DNA from: Streptomyces sp. BK340
Lineage (GTDB): Bacteria; Actinomycetota; Actinomycetes; Streptomycetales; Streptomycetaceae
DNA: 64,000 nucleotides
Direction of reading: 5' to 3'
Assembly: GCF_007827595.1 (NCBI RefSeq)
Contig: NZ_VISR01000018.1
Coordinates: 1-64,000, forward strand
The notes beneath the pieces are model-generated. The model was not told the DNA's origin. It saw only the letters and a list, made by a program, of their open reading frames with translations, and ran no database searches. Below, in pieces: positions 1 to 7,689 of this stretch. The stretch's first letter is position 1, and each line of letters begins with the position of its first letter. Both the position numbers and the translations under genes were made by a program.

Positions 1-39
1 ACCGACGAGGCCGTCCTGCCCACCGAACTCACCGCATAG
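1..39 (+). CDS. possible C-terminal end of a truncated upstream gene
   Basis: The first frame is open from the window edge to a TAG at 37-39 and would encode the last 12 residues (TDEAVLPTELTA) of a protein that starts outside the window. The stretch is too short for family assignment; the only support is an open frame with ordinary residues. The next gene is convergent and begins 2 bp after the stop. Confidence 0.25.
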   Translation, partial: TDEAVLPTELTA

Positions 40-41
40 CC

Positions 42-317
42 TCAAAACGAGATCGCCGAGTGGCCGTCGATACACCACTCCAGCGGACGTGACCCAGGGC
101 AAACCGGTGGCTCGATCCATGCAACGTCGTCGGGGTCGAGTTCGAGCCTAGGGGCGGCTGTGGCCCCGTCGGCCTCGGCCATCTCGTTGGCGAGGGTGTT
201 CCAGCACTTCTCGCAGTATCTCGCCATGAGGCTGATCCGCCCGCGCTCGCGTACGGATCCGCCGGCCTCCCCGCAGCGAAGACATATGGACTGGTCACCA
301 TCCCGCGTCGCCCCCAT
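42..317 (-). CDS. small zinc-ribbon-like hypothetical protein, 91 aa
   Basis: The ATG at 317 opens a 91-residue protein. Two CxxC pairs are visible, CLRC at about residues 12-15 and CEKC at about residues 35-38, an arrangement expected for a small structural zinc site. The C-terminal half is acidic. I do not recognise a named family. The overlapping longer frames in this stretch lack such motifs and look like shadows. Similar short Cys-pair proteins are frequent on actinobacterial plasmids and integrative elements, which fits the neighbourhood, but a specific role is not inferable. Confidence 0.55.
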   Translation of the reverse strand: MGATRDGDQSICLRCGEAGGSVRERGRISLMARYCEKCWNTLANEMAEADGATAAPRLELDPDDVAWIEPPVCPGSRPLEWCIDGHSAISF

Positions 318-393
318 GTACTCGAGTGTGGGCGAACCTGATGGGGTCCCAGTAGGTCGCGATTTAGCCTCATTTGGCGATCACATGCTCACG

Positions 394-440
394 AGGTCGG
401 TGGAGCGCTTCAACGGCGAGTCATGGTGCTCCACCGACCT
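394..440. terminator. perfect 13-bp hairpin in a gene-free stretch
   Basis: Bases 394-406 and 428-440 are perfectly complementary around a 21-nt loop. No T-run follows, so it could be a Rho-independent-like terminator of the weak actinobacterial kind or a structured leader. The whole interval 318-827 holds no gene that I can support; the short frames in it are GC-driven shadows. Confidence 0.4.
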
Positions 441-827
441 ACCCTCTCGATGCGAACTATGGGCACGGTGGTCGCTGAGGTCTGCCAGGCACGTCAGGCG
501 GTCGCTCAGGGCCGGTGGTGGGCGGGGCTGGTCGCGATGGTTGCTGTACTTCGTTGCTATACCGCGCGGGCCGGCGCCGGGCCGCTGTGGCCGCGGGCTG
601 CACCCAGAGGACTGATGCACAGATCCGGGCAACTCCGCTCACTGGTGGCGCATACGGCATGGCGATATCGCCAGTCACCCACACGGTTGAGCGTGGTTCG
701 CGTCATGTCTTCAGCCCTGCCTCGCCGCTTTGCGCCCAGCCGGATTGGTGGGTTCTTCCGCAAACGGCGAATTTATGGCCAATAGGTGTGAGTACTCCGC
801 CCCGAGGCTCCTGCTGTCGGAGCTAGC

Positions 828-1298
828 GTGACAGGCATGACCACCTCAAACACTGCGGTCCCCCAGCAGGGCGGCTCTTGGGTCCAGACTGGTCCACTCT
901 CCTTCGGCCACACCCTCAGCGGCGCCGACGGCGTCTTCGAGCAGATCTCCGAGGTCCCGACACTCACCATTCCCTACGCTGGGGTGTGGGAGATCGCCTA
1001 CAACGCGCACGGAAGCCTCTCTTTACCCGCGAACGGCGCGGTCGTGCTGATCCGCACAGCGCTGTACAACAACGGTGTGATCATTGCTGGCAGTGAGGCG
1101 GTGTCCGGCATTCAATCGGCCACGGGCTTCGGCTTCCAGAACACCTTCGGGCAGACGCTCCTGCACACCTTCGCCGCCCAGGACCAAGTGGCCCTCTATG
1201 CGCACCGCCAAGGGCCCGCCCCCGCTGCTGCCAGCATCAGCAGCGGCAGCGACGGACGAACCGGAGTCATGGCCCACTGGGTGAGCCCAGGGTTCTGA
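828..1298 (+). CDS. C1q/TNF-like beta-sandwich protein, 156 aa
   Basis: The GTG at 828 follows a CGGAG ribosome-binding site by 5 bases; ATG 837 is the alternative start. The protein has the spacing of a C1q-like jelly roll: a phenylalanine-rich strand near residue 35, a YAGVWEIAYNA strand near residues 49-59, an alternating hydrophobic strand with TALYNNG near 79-85, a VGQT-like GQTLLHTF strand near 112-119, and an aromatic C-terminal strand ending in HWVSPGF. C1q-like domains occur in secreted or virion-surface proteins and trimerise. No signal peptide is visible. Function unknown; possibly carried by a mobile element or prophage remnant. Confidence 0.6.
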   Translation: MTGMTTSNTAVPQQGGSWVQTGPLSFGHTLSGADGVFEQISEVPTLTIPYAGVWEIAYNAHGSLSLPANGAVVLIRTALYNNGVIIAGSEAVSGIQSATGFGFQNTFGQTLLHTFAAQDQVALYAHRQGPAPAAASISSGSDGRTGVMAHWVSPGF

Positions 1299-1335
1299 GA
1301 ACCGGAGTGCGCGGGTGAGTAGGGCTGCCTGGTGT

Positions 1336-1760
1336 CCTACCTCAGGGGGTTGTTGCGGACGAACAGCCCCCTCCTTACTGGTAGGTCACAGCCCAGACCC
1401 GCGTACGCCAACCTGTGATCTGCCTGATTGGGGCCCAGGGTCCGCCTACCATGCCGATCACTGGAGGCAGCGGGCTCTGGGTCCCGATGCGTGCGTCCTC
1501 CGCTTCGCCTCAGCCACCTCCCACCCCAGCTCCCATCCCGTACGCCGTCGACCCACACACCGTGGAGCGGGCGTGGCTCATGGCGTCCAGGTGGAGCGCG
1601 CCACTGTACGAACGACCTGGACGCCAGGGGCCGCGTCTGCTCGGCTCTGCCTGGGTCGATGGCGTACGGGATGGGAGCACCCCACGCACGCCACAACGGA
1701 CCCGCGGGCGGCAACGGCGCCCCCTCCATCCCGGTGCCGGCCGATCCCCCGCCGGAGGCA
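1336..1760 (+). ncRNA. candidate large structured RNA (five consecutive hairpins)
   Basis: Five hairpins follow each other. (1) 1336-1385: outer 6-bp and inner 11-bp stems. (2) 1384-1420: 8-bp stem. (3) 1427-1488: 18 uninterrupted pairs. (4) 1529-1678: a 27-bp lower stem, an internal loop, and a 28-position upper stem (1565-1592 with 1615-1642) broken by one A-G mismatch, capped by a 22-nt loop. (5) 1715-1739: 7-bp stem. About twelve positions deviate from Watson-Crick pairing, and apart from the single A-G all are G.T when read on the plus strand, none A.C, which points to selection on a plus-strand RNA. No frame here looks coding. Family unknown; a MITE-type palindrome is an alternative for hairpin 4. 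Confidence 0.55.
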
Positions 1761-1761
1761 C
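1688..1761 (+). repeat. 74-bp dispersed repeat, copy 1
   Basis: This segment, covering hairpin 5 of the candidate RNA and its flanks, recurs at 4339-4413 with a handful of substitutions (mostly A/G transitions) and one extra C. It ends with CCGGAGGCAC in both copies. The 14 bases that open hairpin 4 (1531-1544) also recur directly before copy 2. Confidence 0.8.
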
Positions 1762-2494
1762 TGTTCTGGCGTTCACCTGCTCGATAGCACTCAGCTCCCA
1801 CGAACCCGCCCACGACGGCCTGCATGGTTCGGCGGAGTCCCGAGCCGTCGCGCACCTGCTTTTGGATCAAAGCGTCTTTTGGGTCCGTGGCGGATCATGC
1901 GGACGGCCCTGGGTGCAGCGCCGTATCTCCAGGTCGGACCTGGCGGTGTGGGACATGGGTGGGGAATCAGGCTCGGTCCGGTGCATCGGCCCTTGGTGGG
2001 CCGGAGTGTGAAACGCGGATCGTCCCGGGGCATCGTGAGTGGCGCGGGGCCGGGGCCGGGGCGGCGCGGGCCGAAGGCAGGAGCAGAGCCCCGAGTCCCG
2101 AGCCCGGCGCCGGCCCGCAGTGCGGGCCTGTGGGGTGTGATCCTGCGTAGCGACGGCCGGGAAGCCATTGGGTCAGCGCGTCCGGATGGTCGAAGGCTGA
2201 GAGCCCCCGCCCCTTGGACCGCCGACGCTGTAGGCCGGTGGCCGAGGGGGTGAGGCGATAGTCCTGGAGGCTGTGAAGCACAGAGGAGCTGAGGTTTCCC
2301 GTGGGGGAGGTGTCGAGTCTTGTTCCCCCAAGTGCGCGAAGGCTCGGGACTCCGCCGGACCCTGCGGGCTGTGGTGGAGGGATCACCTTCCCCGCCGGAA
2401 CGGCGGGGCTTGAACTAGTAGAGAAAATTGTGACTCACGCTGCTGGACGGGGGTTGAAGTCGTAGGCGCAGGCTGGGAGTTCGGTGGCCTCACG
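1762..2494. other. gene-free, GC-rich, palindrome-rich stretch
   Basis: I see no supportable gene. Short stems are present: 1813-1819 with 1844-1850; 1929-1934 with 1938-1943; a CGGCCC/GGGCCG stem around 1985-2002; and an 8-bp stem with a 3-nt loop at 2390-2408. The stretch may be the 3' continuation of the structured element or decayed DNA of an integrated element. The long frames on both strands have Pro/Arg-rich shadow compositions. Confidence 0.45.
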
Positions 2495-2524
2495 GTGGGC
2501 GAGCGGCAGGTAGGTCACCGGGCG

Positions 2525-2692
2525 GCCGGAGTCGCGCCCCGAGTGGTGATGGAGATCCTCGGGCACTCCCAGATCAGCATCACCATGGACGTGTACACGC
2601 ACGTCGTCCAGGACACCCAGCGCGAAGCCATGATCGACATGGATCGGCTGCTGGGAGGCGCGCCCCCGGTCGTCAGTGACCACCCGTGTTGA
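2525..2692 (+). pseudogene. C-terminal fragment of a tyrosine integrase
   Basis: About 55 residues match the C-terminal end of actinobacterial phage/plasmid tyrosine recombinases: the box II segment VVMEILGHSQ followed by the nucleophile region TMDVYTHV. The catalytic arginines and everything N-terminal to VAPRVV are missing, and upstream sequence in the same frame is not integrase-like. It ends 60 bp before the tRNA-Arg fragment, the position expected for an integrase that lies next to its attachment site. It is inactive as it stands. Confidence 0.8.
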
Positions 2693-2710
2693 TGTCAAAA
2701 CTGGATGTCA

Positions 2711-2745
2711 AAGGCCCCGGACCATGATCGGTCCGGGGCCTTTTT
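2711..2745. terminator. bidirectional Rho-independent terminator
   Basis: A 13-bp perfect stem (2711-2723 with 2730-2742) with a 6-nt loop runs into five T on the plus strand, and into a T-run on the minus strand as well. It sits just past the 3' end of the tRNA-Arg fragment, so it is probably the terminator of the original tRNA transcript and could also stop the integrase message. Confidence 0.85.
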
Positions 2746-2751
2746 CCCTTG

Positions 2752-2793
2752 TGCCCCCGGCAGGATTCGAACCTGCGACACCCGCTTTAGGAG
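2752..2793 (-). other. 3' half of tRNA-Arg(CCT): att site scar
   Basis: Read on the minus strand, the sequence starts at an anticodon loop CTCCTAA (anticodon CCT), continues through the 3' anticodon stem AGCGG, variable loop, a T arm with TTCGAAT between GCAGG and CCTGC, and the 3' acceptor strand CGGGGGC plus discriminator A. The 5' half of the tRNA is absent to the right. Integrative elements of actinobacteria duplicate exactly this portion of their target tRNA, so this is best read as an attL/attR copy and not a functional tRNA. I see no intact copy in the window. Confidence 0.85.
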
Positions 2794-2957
2794 CGAGGTG
2801 GGGCAGAAGCTTGCGTGACCTGCGGATTCTCCGGCCTGATCAACTCTCGGCGGAAGTGTCGTTCCGAACCCCGGTTCCCCGTGAGTCCCCGCCCGTTCTG
2901 GCACGAGAGTGGCACGGGCTGGGGAGACCGCCACGGTCGCTCGGCTAACCCGCTCGT

Positions 2958-3455
2958 TCAAGGGCTAGGCCACTGCGCGTGGGCTCGGCTCGCCACATGG
3001 CCGCCAGCTGGGGGGTAGGACTCGATGAATTGGCGCATCTCTCCCAGCGCGGCGATCCTCGGCGCGCCGATCTCGTCGTAGTCGAACCCGGTGTCTTGGT
3101 GTCCGAGGCGGTCGAGATCTGTCCATGCTGGGTCCTCGGCGAAGACGAGTTGCAGTTCCACCTTCCAGTACTTCGGCTGCCAGTCGGGGTCATCTCGGTC
3201 GTCGGATTCACTGACCGCGAATAGGCGACTGAAGGAGAGCGCAGGATGGTTGTCGTTCCATCCCCACTTGCCCCACTCGACGATGAAGCCGTCACTGTCG
3301 TTCTCAGACCGCTCGATCCCTTCGACCTCGATCTGGAGGAACTCGCCGAAGGCATCCCAGGCGGCAGCGACGTCGCGTACTGCATCGGGGTCGACCGCAC
3401 GCTGTCTCAAGATGCGCGCGAATGCGTCCACGCTAGATCTCCATGGAATGGGCAT
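2958..3455 (-). CDS. acidic hypothetical protein, 165 aa
   Basis: The ATG at 3455 gives a soluble, strongly acidic and tryptophan-rich protein (for example SESDDRDDPDWQPKYWKVEL) without signal peptide or membrane segment. Alternating hydrophobic strands and acidic loops resemble SUKH/immunity-type proteins, but I cannot assign it. A downstream GTG near 3431 is another possible start. It lies just right of the att scar, that is, inside the presumed integrated element. The stretch 3456-3670 beyond it contains nothing recognisable. Confidence 0.55.
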   Translation of the reverse strand: MPIPWRSSVDAFARILRQRAVDPDAVRDVAAAWDAFGEFLQIEVEGIERSENDSDGFIVEWGKWGWNDNHPALSFSRLFAVSESDDRDDPDWQPKYWKVELQLVFAEDPAWTDLDRLGHQDTGFDYDEIGAPRIAALGEMRQFIESYPPAGGHVASRAHAQWPSP

Positions 3456-3670
3456 GCGGGATACTAGCGCCGCTCCGGGTGGCTCTGGGATCGCACCTGG
3501 AGCGCTGGCACTGGAAGCAGAGTCTGAGATCCGGCCGCATCCCTATCAGGTCGATCACGGAGCCCTGGGGGGGGATGGTTCCTGGCCTGTCGACGGTCTA
3601 GCGACCGTTGGGGGCCGCTTTCGTGCGGTTGCGTTCGCCGCTGTTGGTGTCAACCGTTGGTGTCAGGCGC

Positions 3671-4171
3671 TCACGACGACTTGAGCGCCCAGAGGTAGAC
3701 CACCAGACGTGAGGGACCTTCGCGCTCATCGACGAGCACCGAGACCTGCCCGCTGTAGTAATTGCCACTCTCACCTGCATACGCATAGGCGCTTGAGTAC
3801 TTGCTCAGCTGGTCAAGATGCCACCCGGCCCTCTTCACGTCGTCGGTGTCAATGTAGCGAATCCCCTTCTCTTCGAGCTTGACCGGTCCATCCGATCCAC
3901 TCCGCAGGGTTGAGGTGAACTGCGTGAGCTGCTGCTTCGTGACGGTGAAGCGGAACATCGCTTCGTCCCCCTGGTAAGCACCGAAGTCCTTATACGACAC
4001 CTCATGGGCACCTTCGGGAATCTTGAGCCCAAAACTGTGCAGTACCTCGGGCAATGGCCGCGGCGGAGTGCGAAACCACTCAAAGGGCCGCGCCCACAGC
4101 ACAGCCCCAATAGCCATCACCCCGGCCAGAGCAACCACGGCGCGTATCCGACGCCGGGGCGATGCCATCAT
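3671..4171 (-). CDS. membrane-anchored hypothetical protein, 166 aa
   Basis: Start chosen at the first of two adjacent ATG codons (4171). An Arg-rich N-terminus (SPRRR) and one hydrophobic helix at about residues 10-26 form a signal anchor; the remaining 140 residues would lie outside the membrane. The pattern (PEGAHEVSYKDF near the start of the exported part, a Ser/Thr-rich middle, and a C-terminal GYYSG-like beta segment reading LVDEREGPSRLVVYLW) resembles small actinobacterial exported proteins of unknown role. It is followed by 214 bp without features before the acidic gene. Confidence 0.55.
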   Translation of the reverse strand: MMASPRRRIRAVVALAGVMAIGAVLWARPFEWFRTPPRPLPEVLHSFGLKIPEGAHEVSYKDFGAYQGDEAMFRFTVTKQQLTQFTSTLRSGSDGPVKLEEKGIRYIDTDDVKRAGWHLDQLSKYSSAYAYAGESGNYYSGQVSVLVDEREGPSRLVVYLWALKSS

Positions 4172-4338
4172 CTGTGCCACCGGGCCCCCATCTGCTGAAG
4201 TGTGGTGGGACCCTACCTCGCTATGAGAGGACTCGAGCTCCCGGGATACCTGGCGGCATGGGCTCTGTAGGTCCACCCGTGAATCCCCTGCGGACCTGCT
4301 GCTACCTCACCCACCACTCTCCCCAGGTCCCATCCCGT

Positions 4339-4413
4339 ACGCCACGACGGGCCCGCAGTCGGCGACGGCGCCCCCCTCCATCCCGGTGCCGGCCGATCCC
4401 CCGCCGGAGGCAC
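4339..4413 (+). repeat. 75-bp dispersed repeat, copy 2
   Basis: Second copy of the 1688-1761 segment, over 90% identical. In front of it, 4328-4341 matches 1531-1544, so relative to the first locus the copy behaves as if the 145-nt hairpin 4 had been deleted. Its last bases (GGAGG at 4406-4410) lie immediately before a GTG that opens the integrase-like frame, so the repeat may have formed the leader of that gene. Confidence 0.8.
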
Positions 4414-5334
4414 GTGAATCTCGTATGGATCCGAACCGCGATCAGTGTCCTCCCGGTTCCCCTCGCCGGCGAGATCCGCGCGTGGGTGACCCTGCTACGG
4501 GGCCAGGGCCGCCATGAAGGCGACGTCCGCGATTACCGCAGCATCCGCCGTTACCTCGCCCACATCGAGCCCGTCCTCGCCACGTGGACAGCTGCCGGCG
4601 TGACCACTCTGCGAAAGATCACGACTGACCACATTGAGGCAGCGGTTTCGGGGCTGTCCGGACAAGAGCGCCAGAGGGCCGCGGTGAGCCTGCGCAGCCT
4701 GTTCAAGGCGCTCAAGCGGGAACGGATGGTCTTCCGGGATCCGACCCGCCAACTGTCGGTCGGTCACCTCAAAGGACTCCCGCAGTCCGTGCGCAGCGAT
4801 CTCCTGGCCGGATTGATGGATCAGGCGAAGACTCCGCTCAGCCGCCTCGTCATCGTCCTGGTAGCCATTCACGCGCTGCCAGGTGAAGAGCTTCGCACGA
4901 TTCGGACCACCGATCTCAACCTTGCCCGCGGCACTCTCGAAGTCCGCCACGGGATGCTGCGGCACACCCTCTACCTGGAGGAATTCACCCACCGGGTTGC
5001 CAGCGACTGGCTCGCCTACCGCCACCACCGCTGGCCAGCTTCAACCAACCCCTACTTCCTCGTCAGCCAGAAGACGGCCCTCGACCCGGATCATCCGGTG
5101 GTCAGCAGGACATTGCTCCGCAAGACCTTGCCCAAGGACGTCACACTCGTCGGTCTGCGCCAAGACCGCATCCTCAATGAGGCGTTTGCCACCGGTGATC
5201 CCCTCAAACTGATGCGGCTCTTCGGGATCACCGCGCAGACCGCCATGCGCTCGTCGCCGCAGCGTATCCAGAGCGGACAGCCCGGCTGCCCCGCTGACCG
5301 TCCGATTAATCCCAGTCGGACGGCGGCTGCTTGA
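4414..5334 (+). pseudogene. integrase-like protein of actinobacterial mobile elements, probably truncated
   Basis: The frame from GTG 4414 encodes 306 residues: a SAM-like N-terminal core-binding region (RAWVTLLRGQG, residues about 18-28), a segment rich in Leu/Arg helices, a degenerate recombinase catalytic domain (LVAIHALPGEELRTIRTTDL), and a C-terminal HTH-like GDPLKLMRLFGITAQTAMR. I know this as a recurring, often degenerate Streptomyces family; the standard catalytic tyrosine motif is not visible. Similarity stops after TAMR, and the last 25 residues look like frameshifted sequence. Its end overlaps the convergent LRR gene by 29 bp. Confidence 0.6.
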
Positions 5335-6115
5335 CCCTGCCGCCTGTGTGCGGCGGCTGCACGTAGTCCTCGGCGCCGGAGGGCAGGGCGGAAACGCAAG
5401 CCGCTGAGCAGGCGTTGACCAGGAGAGGCAGGACATCGGTGGCCACCCGTAGGGAGATCCACACTTGGTGGAGCCCAGCCTGCTTGATCGGCCGATCGCA
5501 GACACTGCATCCACGGATGGCCGTGGTACCCCAGCGCCGGGCATCAAGCGCTGACGGGTCGAGATCAGCAACGGAGACTCGCGGCGGCTGTAGTTGAGGG
5601 AAAGGAGGACGGAGCTTGTAGTTCCCGAACAGTGCCCGGGTGCTCACCGTGCTCCGGACCAGCTTTGAGCATCTGGTGATCTCGTACGGGAACCAGTGCA
5701 GCCGGTACGACGTGTAGGGGGTGAGCTCCTCCAGGCTGGTCATCGCACCAATCTCGGGCGGTATTCGGACCAGGTTGCTGCCGTAGAGCACGAAGTGCTT
5801 GACCGCCGTCAGTTTGGCGATGCTCGGCGGCAGGGTGATGACCTCCCGGCGCTCCTCGGTGCTGAGTTCGACCAGGGGTCGGAACTCCTCCCGCCCGTCC
5901 TCCGCGGCCTCGTCGATCAACTCCAGCAGATGTCGCCACCCAGCGGCCGAGGTGTCCTGGCGCTCGGCGTGGAAGCCGACGCGGGCTCGGGGATGCGGCT
6001 TGTTCTGGTCGAAGCAGGCGCATTCATCCCGGTAGGAAGCGCGTCCCACAGATGCCGGGTCCGCTGTGTCGCCCCACCGGTTCACAAAGAGCCTCGGTTC
6101 TCCCTCATCCACCAT
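5306..6115 (-). CDS. leucine-rich-repeat-type protein, 269 aa
   Basis: ATG 6115 is the start that keeps the protein-like sequence (MVDEGEPRLFVNRWG). Residues about 75-140 hold LRR-like turns (LPPSIAKLTAVKHFVLYGSN, then IPPEIGAMTSLEEL, then FPYEITRCSKLVRS), each with the LxxLxxL spacing of bacterial LRRs used for protein binding. The C-terminal third has two Cys pairs (CSVC near residue 198, and CSAAC near residue 237), possibly metal-binding. No signal peptide, so cytosolic. Convergent with the integrase-like frame. The longer upstream frame to 6547 is shadow sequence. Confidence 0.7.
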   Translation of the reverse strand: MVDEGEPRLFVNRWGDTADPASVGRASYRDECACFDQNKPHPRARVGFHAERQDTSAAGWRHLLELIDEAAEDGREEFRPLVELSTEERREVITLPPSIAKLTAVKHFVLYGSNLVRIPPEIGAMTSLEELTPYTSYRLHWFPYEITRCSKLVRSTVSTRALFGNYKLRPPFPQLQPPRVSVADLDPSALDARRWGTTAIRGCSVCDRPIKQAGLHQVWISLRVATDVLPLLVNACSAACVSALPSGAEDYVQPPHTGGRVKQPPSDWD

Positions 6116-6253
6116 GTGGCCAAGATACGGATCTTCATCTGACCGGCCCAGTGCTTCATGACCGTTGGAACCCGCTCCCCGAGCCGCCTCCAACGGTGGG
6201 AGGCGGCCGGGTTCGTCGGCACACCAGTCCCGGAATCCGCGAACCCGCGCGTT

Positions 6254-6490
6254 TCCGCCCTGGACGACTTCAAGGCGATCAACGACACCCACGGCCACGC
6301 CGCCGGAGACGTCGTGCTCACGGCGACCGCCCGCCGCCTGAGCACCTGGTGCGGAGGCAACGGCATCGCCGCCCGCCTCGGCGGAGACGAATTCGCCGCG
6401 ATCGTCACCACCCCCGACCACACGGCCGGACTCCACGCCCTCCAGGACGCCTTGGACGATCCGGTGGACCACAACGGACACGCCTGCCCG
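6254..6490 (+). pseudogene. GGDEF-domain fragment
   Basis: The frame contains DDFKAINDTHGHAAGD, then AARLGGDEFAAIV, the substrate and catalytic loops of a diguanylate-cyclase (GGDEF) domain. The usual preceding strand LxxLDLD is altered, the N-terminal half of the domain is missing, and past about 6490 the frame turns into composition noise. Short GGDEF proteins are common cargo of Streptomyces conjugative plasmids and AICEs, and here the fragment runs into an integrase fragment in another frame, so both look like remnants of one integrated plasmid. Confidence 0.75.
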
Positions 6491-6546
6491 TCTCGGCCTC
6501 GGTCGGCTGCTGCCACCGCCCCGAGCTGGCCGTCCGAGGCAAGGCA

Positions 6547-7017
6547 ATGTTCGCCCCGCCGAAGTGCAGCAAGGAGCGGGACGTGCCCTTACCGTCGTCC
6601 GTGACTGAGGCCCTGCGCGTGCACATGGACACCTTCAAGCCCGTGGAGATCACGCTCCCGTGGCGGAAGCCGGACGGTCCCAAGGTGTCGGCCCGGCTCC
6701 TGTTCACGAACACAGCGGGCTGGATCGTCTGGCGGAGCAACTTCAACATCCAAGAGTGGAAGCCCGCGTTGACGGTAGCTGGCCTCATCCCGGACGCCAG
6801 TGAAGACGGCAAGTACGAGTCCGCCCGCGAACACGGCATGCACGCGCTGAGGCACTTCTACGCGTCCGTCCTGCTGGACGCCGGAGAGAGCATCAAGGCG
6901 GTCAGCCAGTACCTGGGGCACACCGACCCGGCGTTGACGCTGCGGGTGTACGCGCACCTGATGCCGTCGAGCCAGGAGCGCACTCGACGTGCAATCGACT
7001 CCGTGATGCAGAACTAA
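6547..7017 (+). pseudogene. C-terminal half of a tyrosine integrase
   Basis: From ATG 6547 (MFAPPKCSKERDVPL) the frame encodes 156 residues of a phage/plasmid-type tyrosine recombinase. Box II is intact: HALRHFYASVLL, then YLGHTDPALTLRVYAHLM with the nucleophilic tyrosine. The core-binding domain and the box I arginine are missing; they would lie where the GGDEF fragment now sits. A fresh ATG might allow expression, but the product should be inactive. A second integrase remnant, clearly different from that at 2525-2692, indicates at least two integration events at this locus. Confidence 0.8.
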
Positions 7018-7107
7018 TTTGCAGCGATGGGAAGCGCTCCGGCCTCTTGTCGCTCCTCTCTGAAGGCGGTGTCCTCGAAGGAGTCACAGATTCGCCAAGG
7101 GGGGCAA

Positions 7108-7578
7108 GTGACGGATCACTCTTTCCCGGAAGATCAGTCAGATTTAGACGGCCCAGAAGAGCGGAGGATGCAGTACATCTCCGCACTCGCAGACACAGCG
7201 AGCGAGGACGCAAAGCACGTCAATCTCTACGTAACCGTCTCACTCACGGGTGTTCTCGTAACACTGACGCAAATCCCGTTCCCTAGACTCCTTGGACTTC
7301 CTCTGCTCCTCCGGATCACCCTGATCCTAGGCGTCGCCATAGCGATGACGGGAAGCGCATTGTTCTTCAAGTACGTGCAAGCCCTGCACAGAACACGTAT
7401 GGGAATCGTGCGCTGTCTAGCCTCCGGCAACGCAAAGCATGCCCGCGAGTTGTGGGCCGGAGAGACGGGTGTGTGGAAGCGACGGCGTCAGGACTACACG
7501 TGGGGGATGCGGCTGACCGTGAGCGGCCATGCTTTGGTGGCCTTCGTCATCGCATACCTGCTCCTGTCCGGGCGGTAG
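7108..7578 (+). CDS. small membrane protein with two TM helices, 156 aa
   Basis: GTG 7108 follows AAGGGGGG by 3 to 4 bases and gives VTDHSFPEDQS. Two adjacent hydrophobic helices lie at about residues 45-66 and 70-92 (LLLRITLILGVAIAMTGSAL), then a basic cytosolic segment with RKR-type charges, and a third hydrophobic stretch ends the protein (ALVAFVIAYLLLSG). I do not recognise the family; similar small membrane proteins occur beside integrases on actinobacterial elements. Confidence 0.65.
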   Translation: MTDHSFPEDQSDLDGPEERRMQYISALADTASEDAKHVNLYVTVSLTGVLVTLTQIPFPRLLGLPLLLRITLILGVAIAMTGSALFFKYVQALHRTRMGIVRCLASGNAKHARELWAGETGVWKRRRQDYTWGMRLTVSGHALVAFVIAYLLLSGR

Positions 7579-7689
7579 CCAACGCGCCGAGCTGTCGCTG
7601 GGCGCGCCAGACCAGGCATGCGCGCTTGGTCGCCACGGCCCAGCGACGGCCCCACGGGCGCGGGTAGGCGCTCCACCCGCACCAAACAT

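Noticed and set aside
1315..2253. Open frame of 312 codons through the hairpin region
   Set aside because: Composition is Arg/Pro/Ser shadow-like, and the paired stems dominate the sequence; no protein motif is visible.
1336..2408. Group II intron or IS200/IS605-type omega RNA
   Set aside because: I could not find a domain V-like catalytic stem, a reverse transcriptase, or a TnpB/IscB frame. The hairpin at 2390-2408 vaguely resembles an IS605 right end, but nothing else supports that.
2752..2793. Functional tRNA-Arg gene
   Set aside because: Only the 3' half is present; the D arm and 5' acceptor strand are missing to the right.
5306..6547. 413-residue version of the LRR gene starting at 6547
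   Set aside because: The upstream 144 residues overlap the GGDEF fragment on the opposite strand and are Gly/Arg/Val-biased; protein-like sequence begins at ATG 6115.
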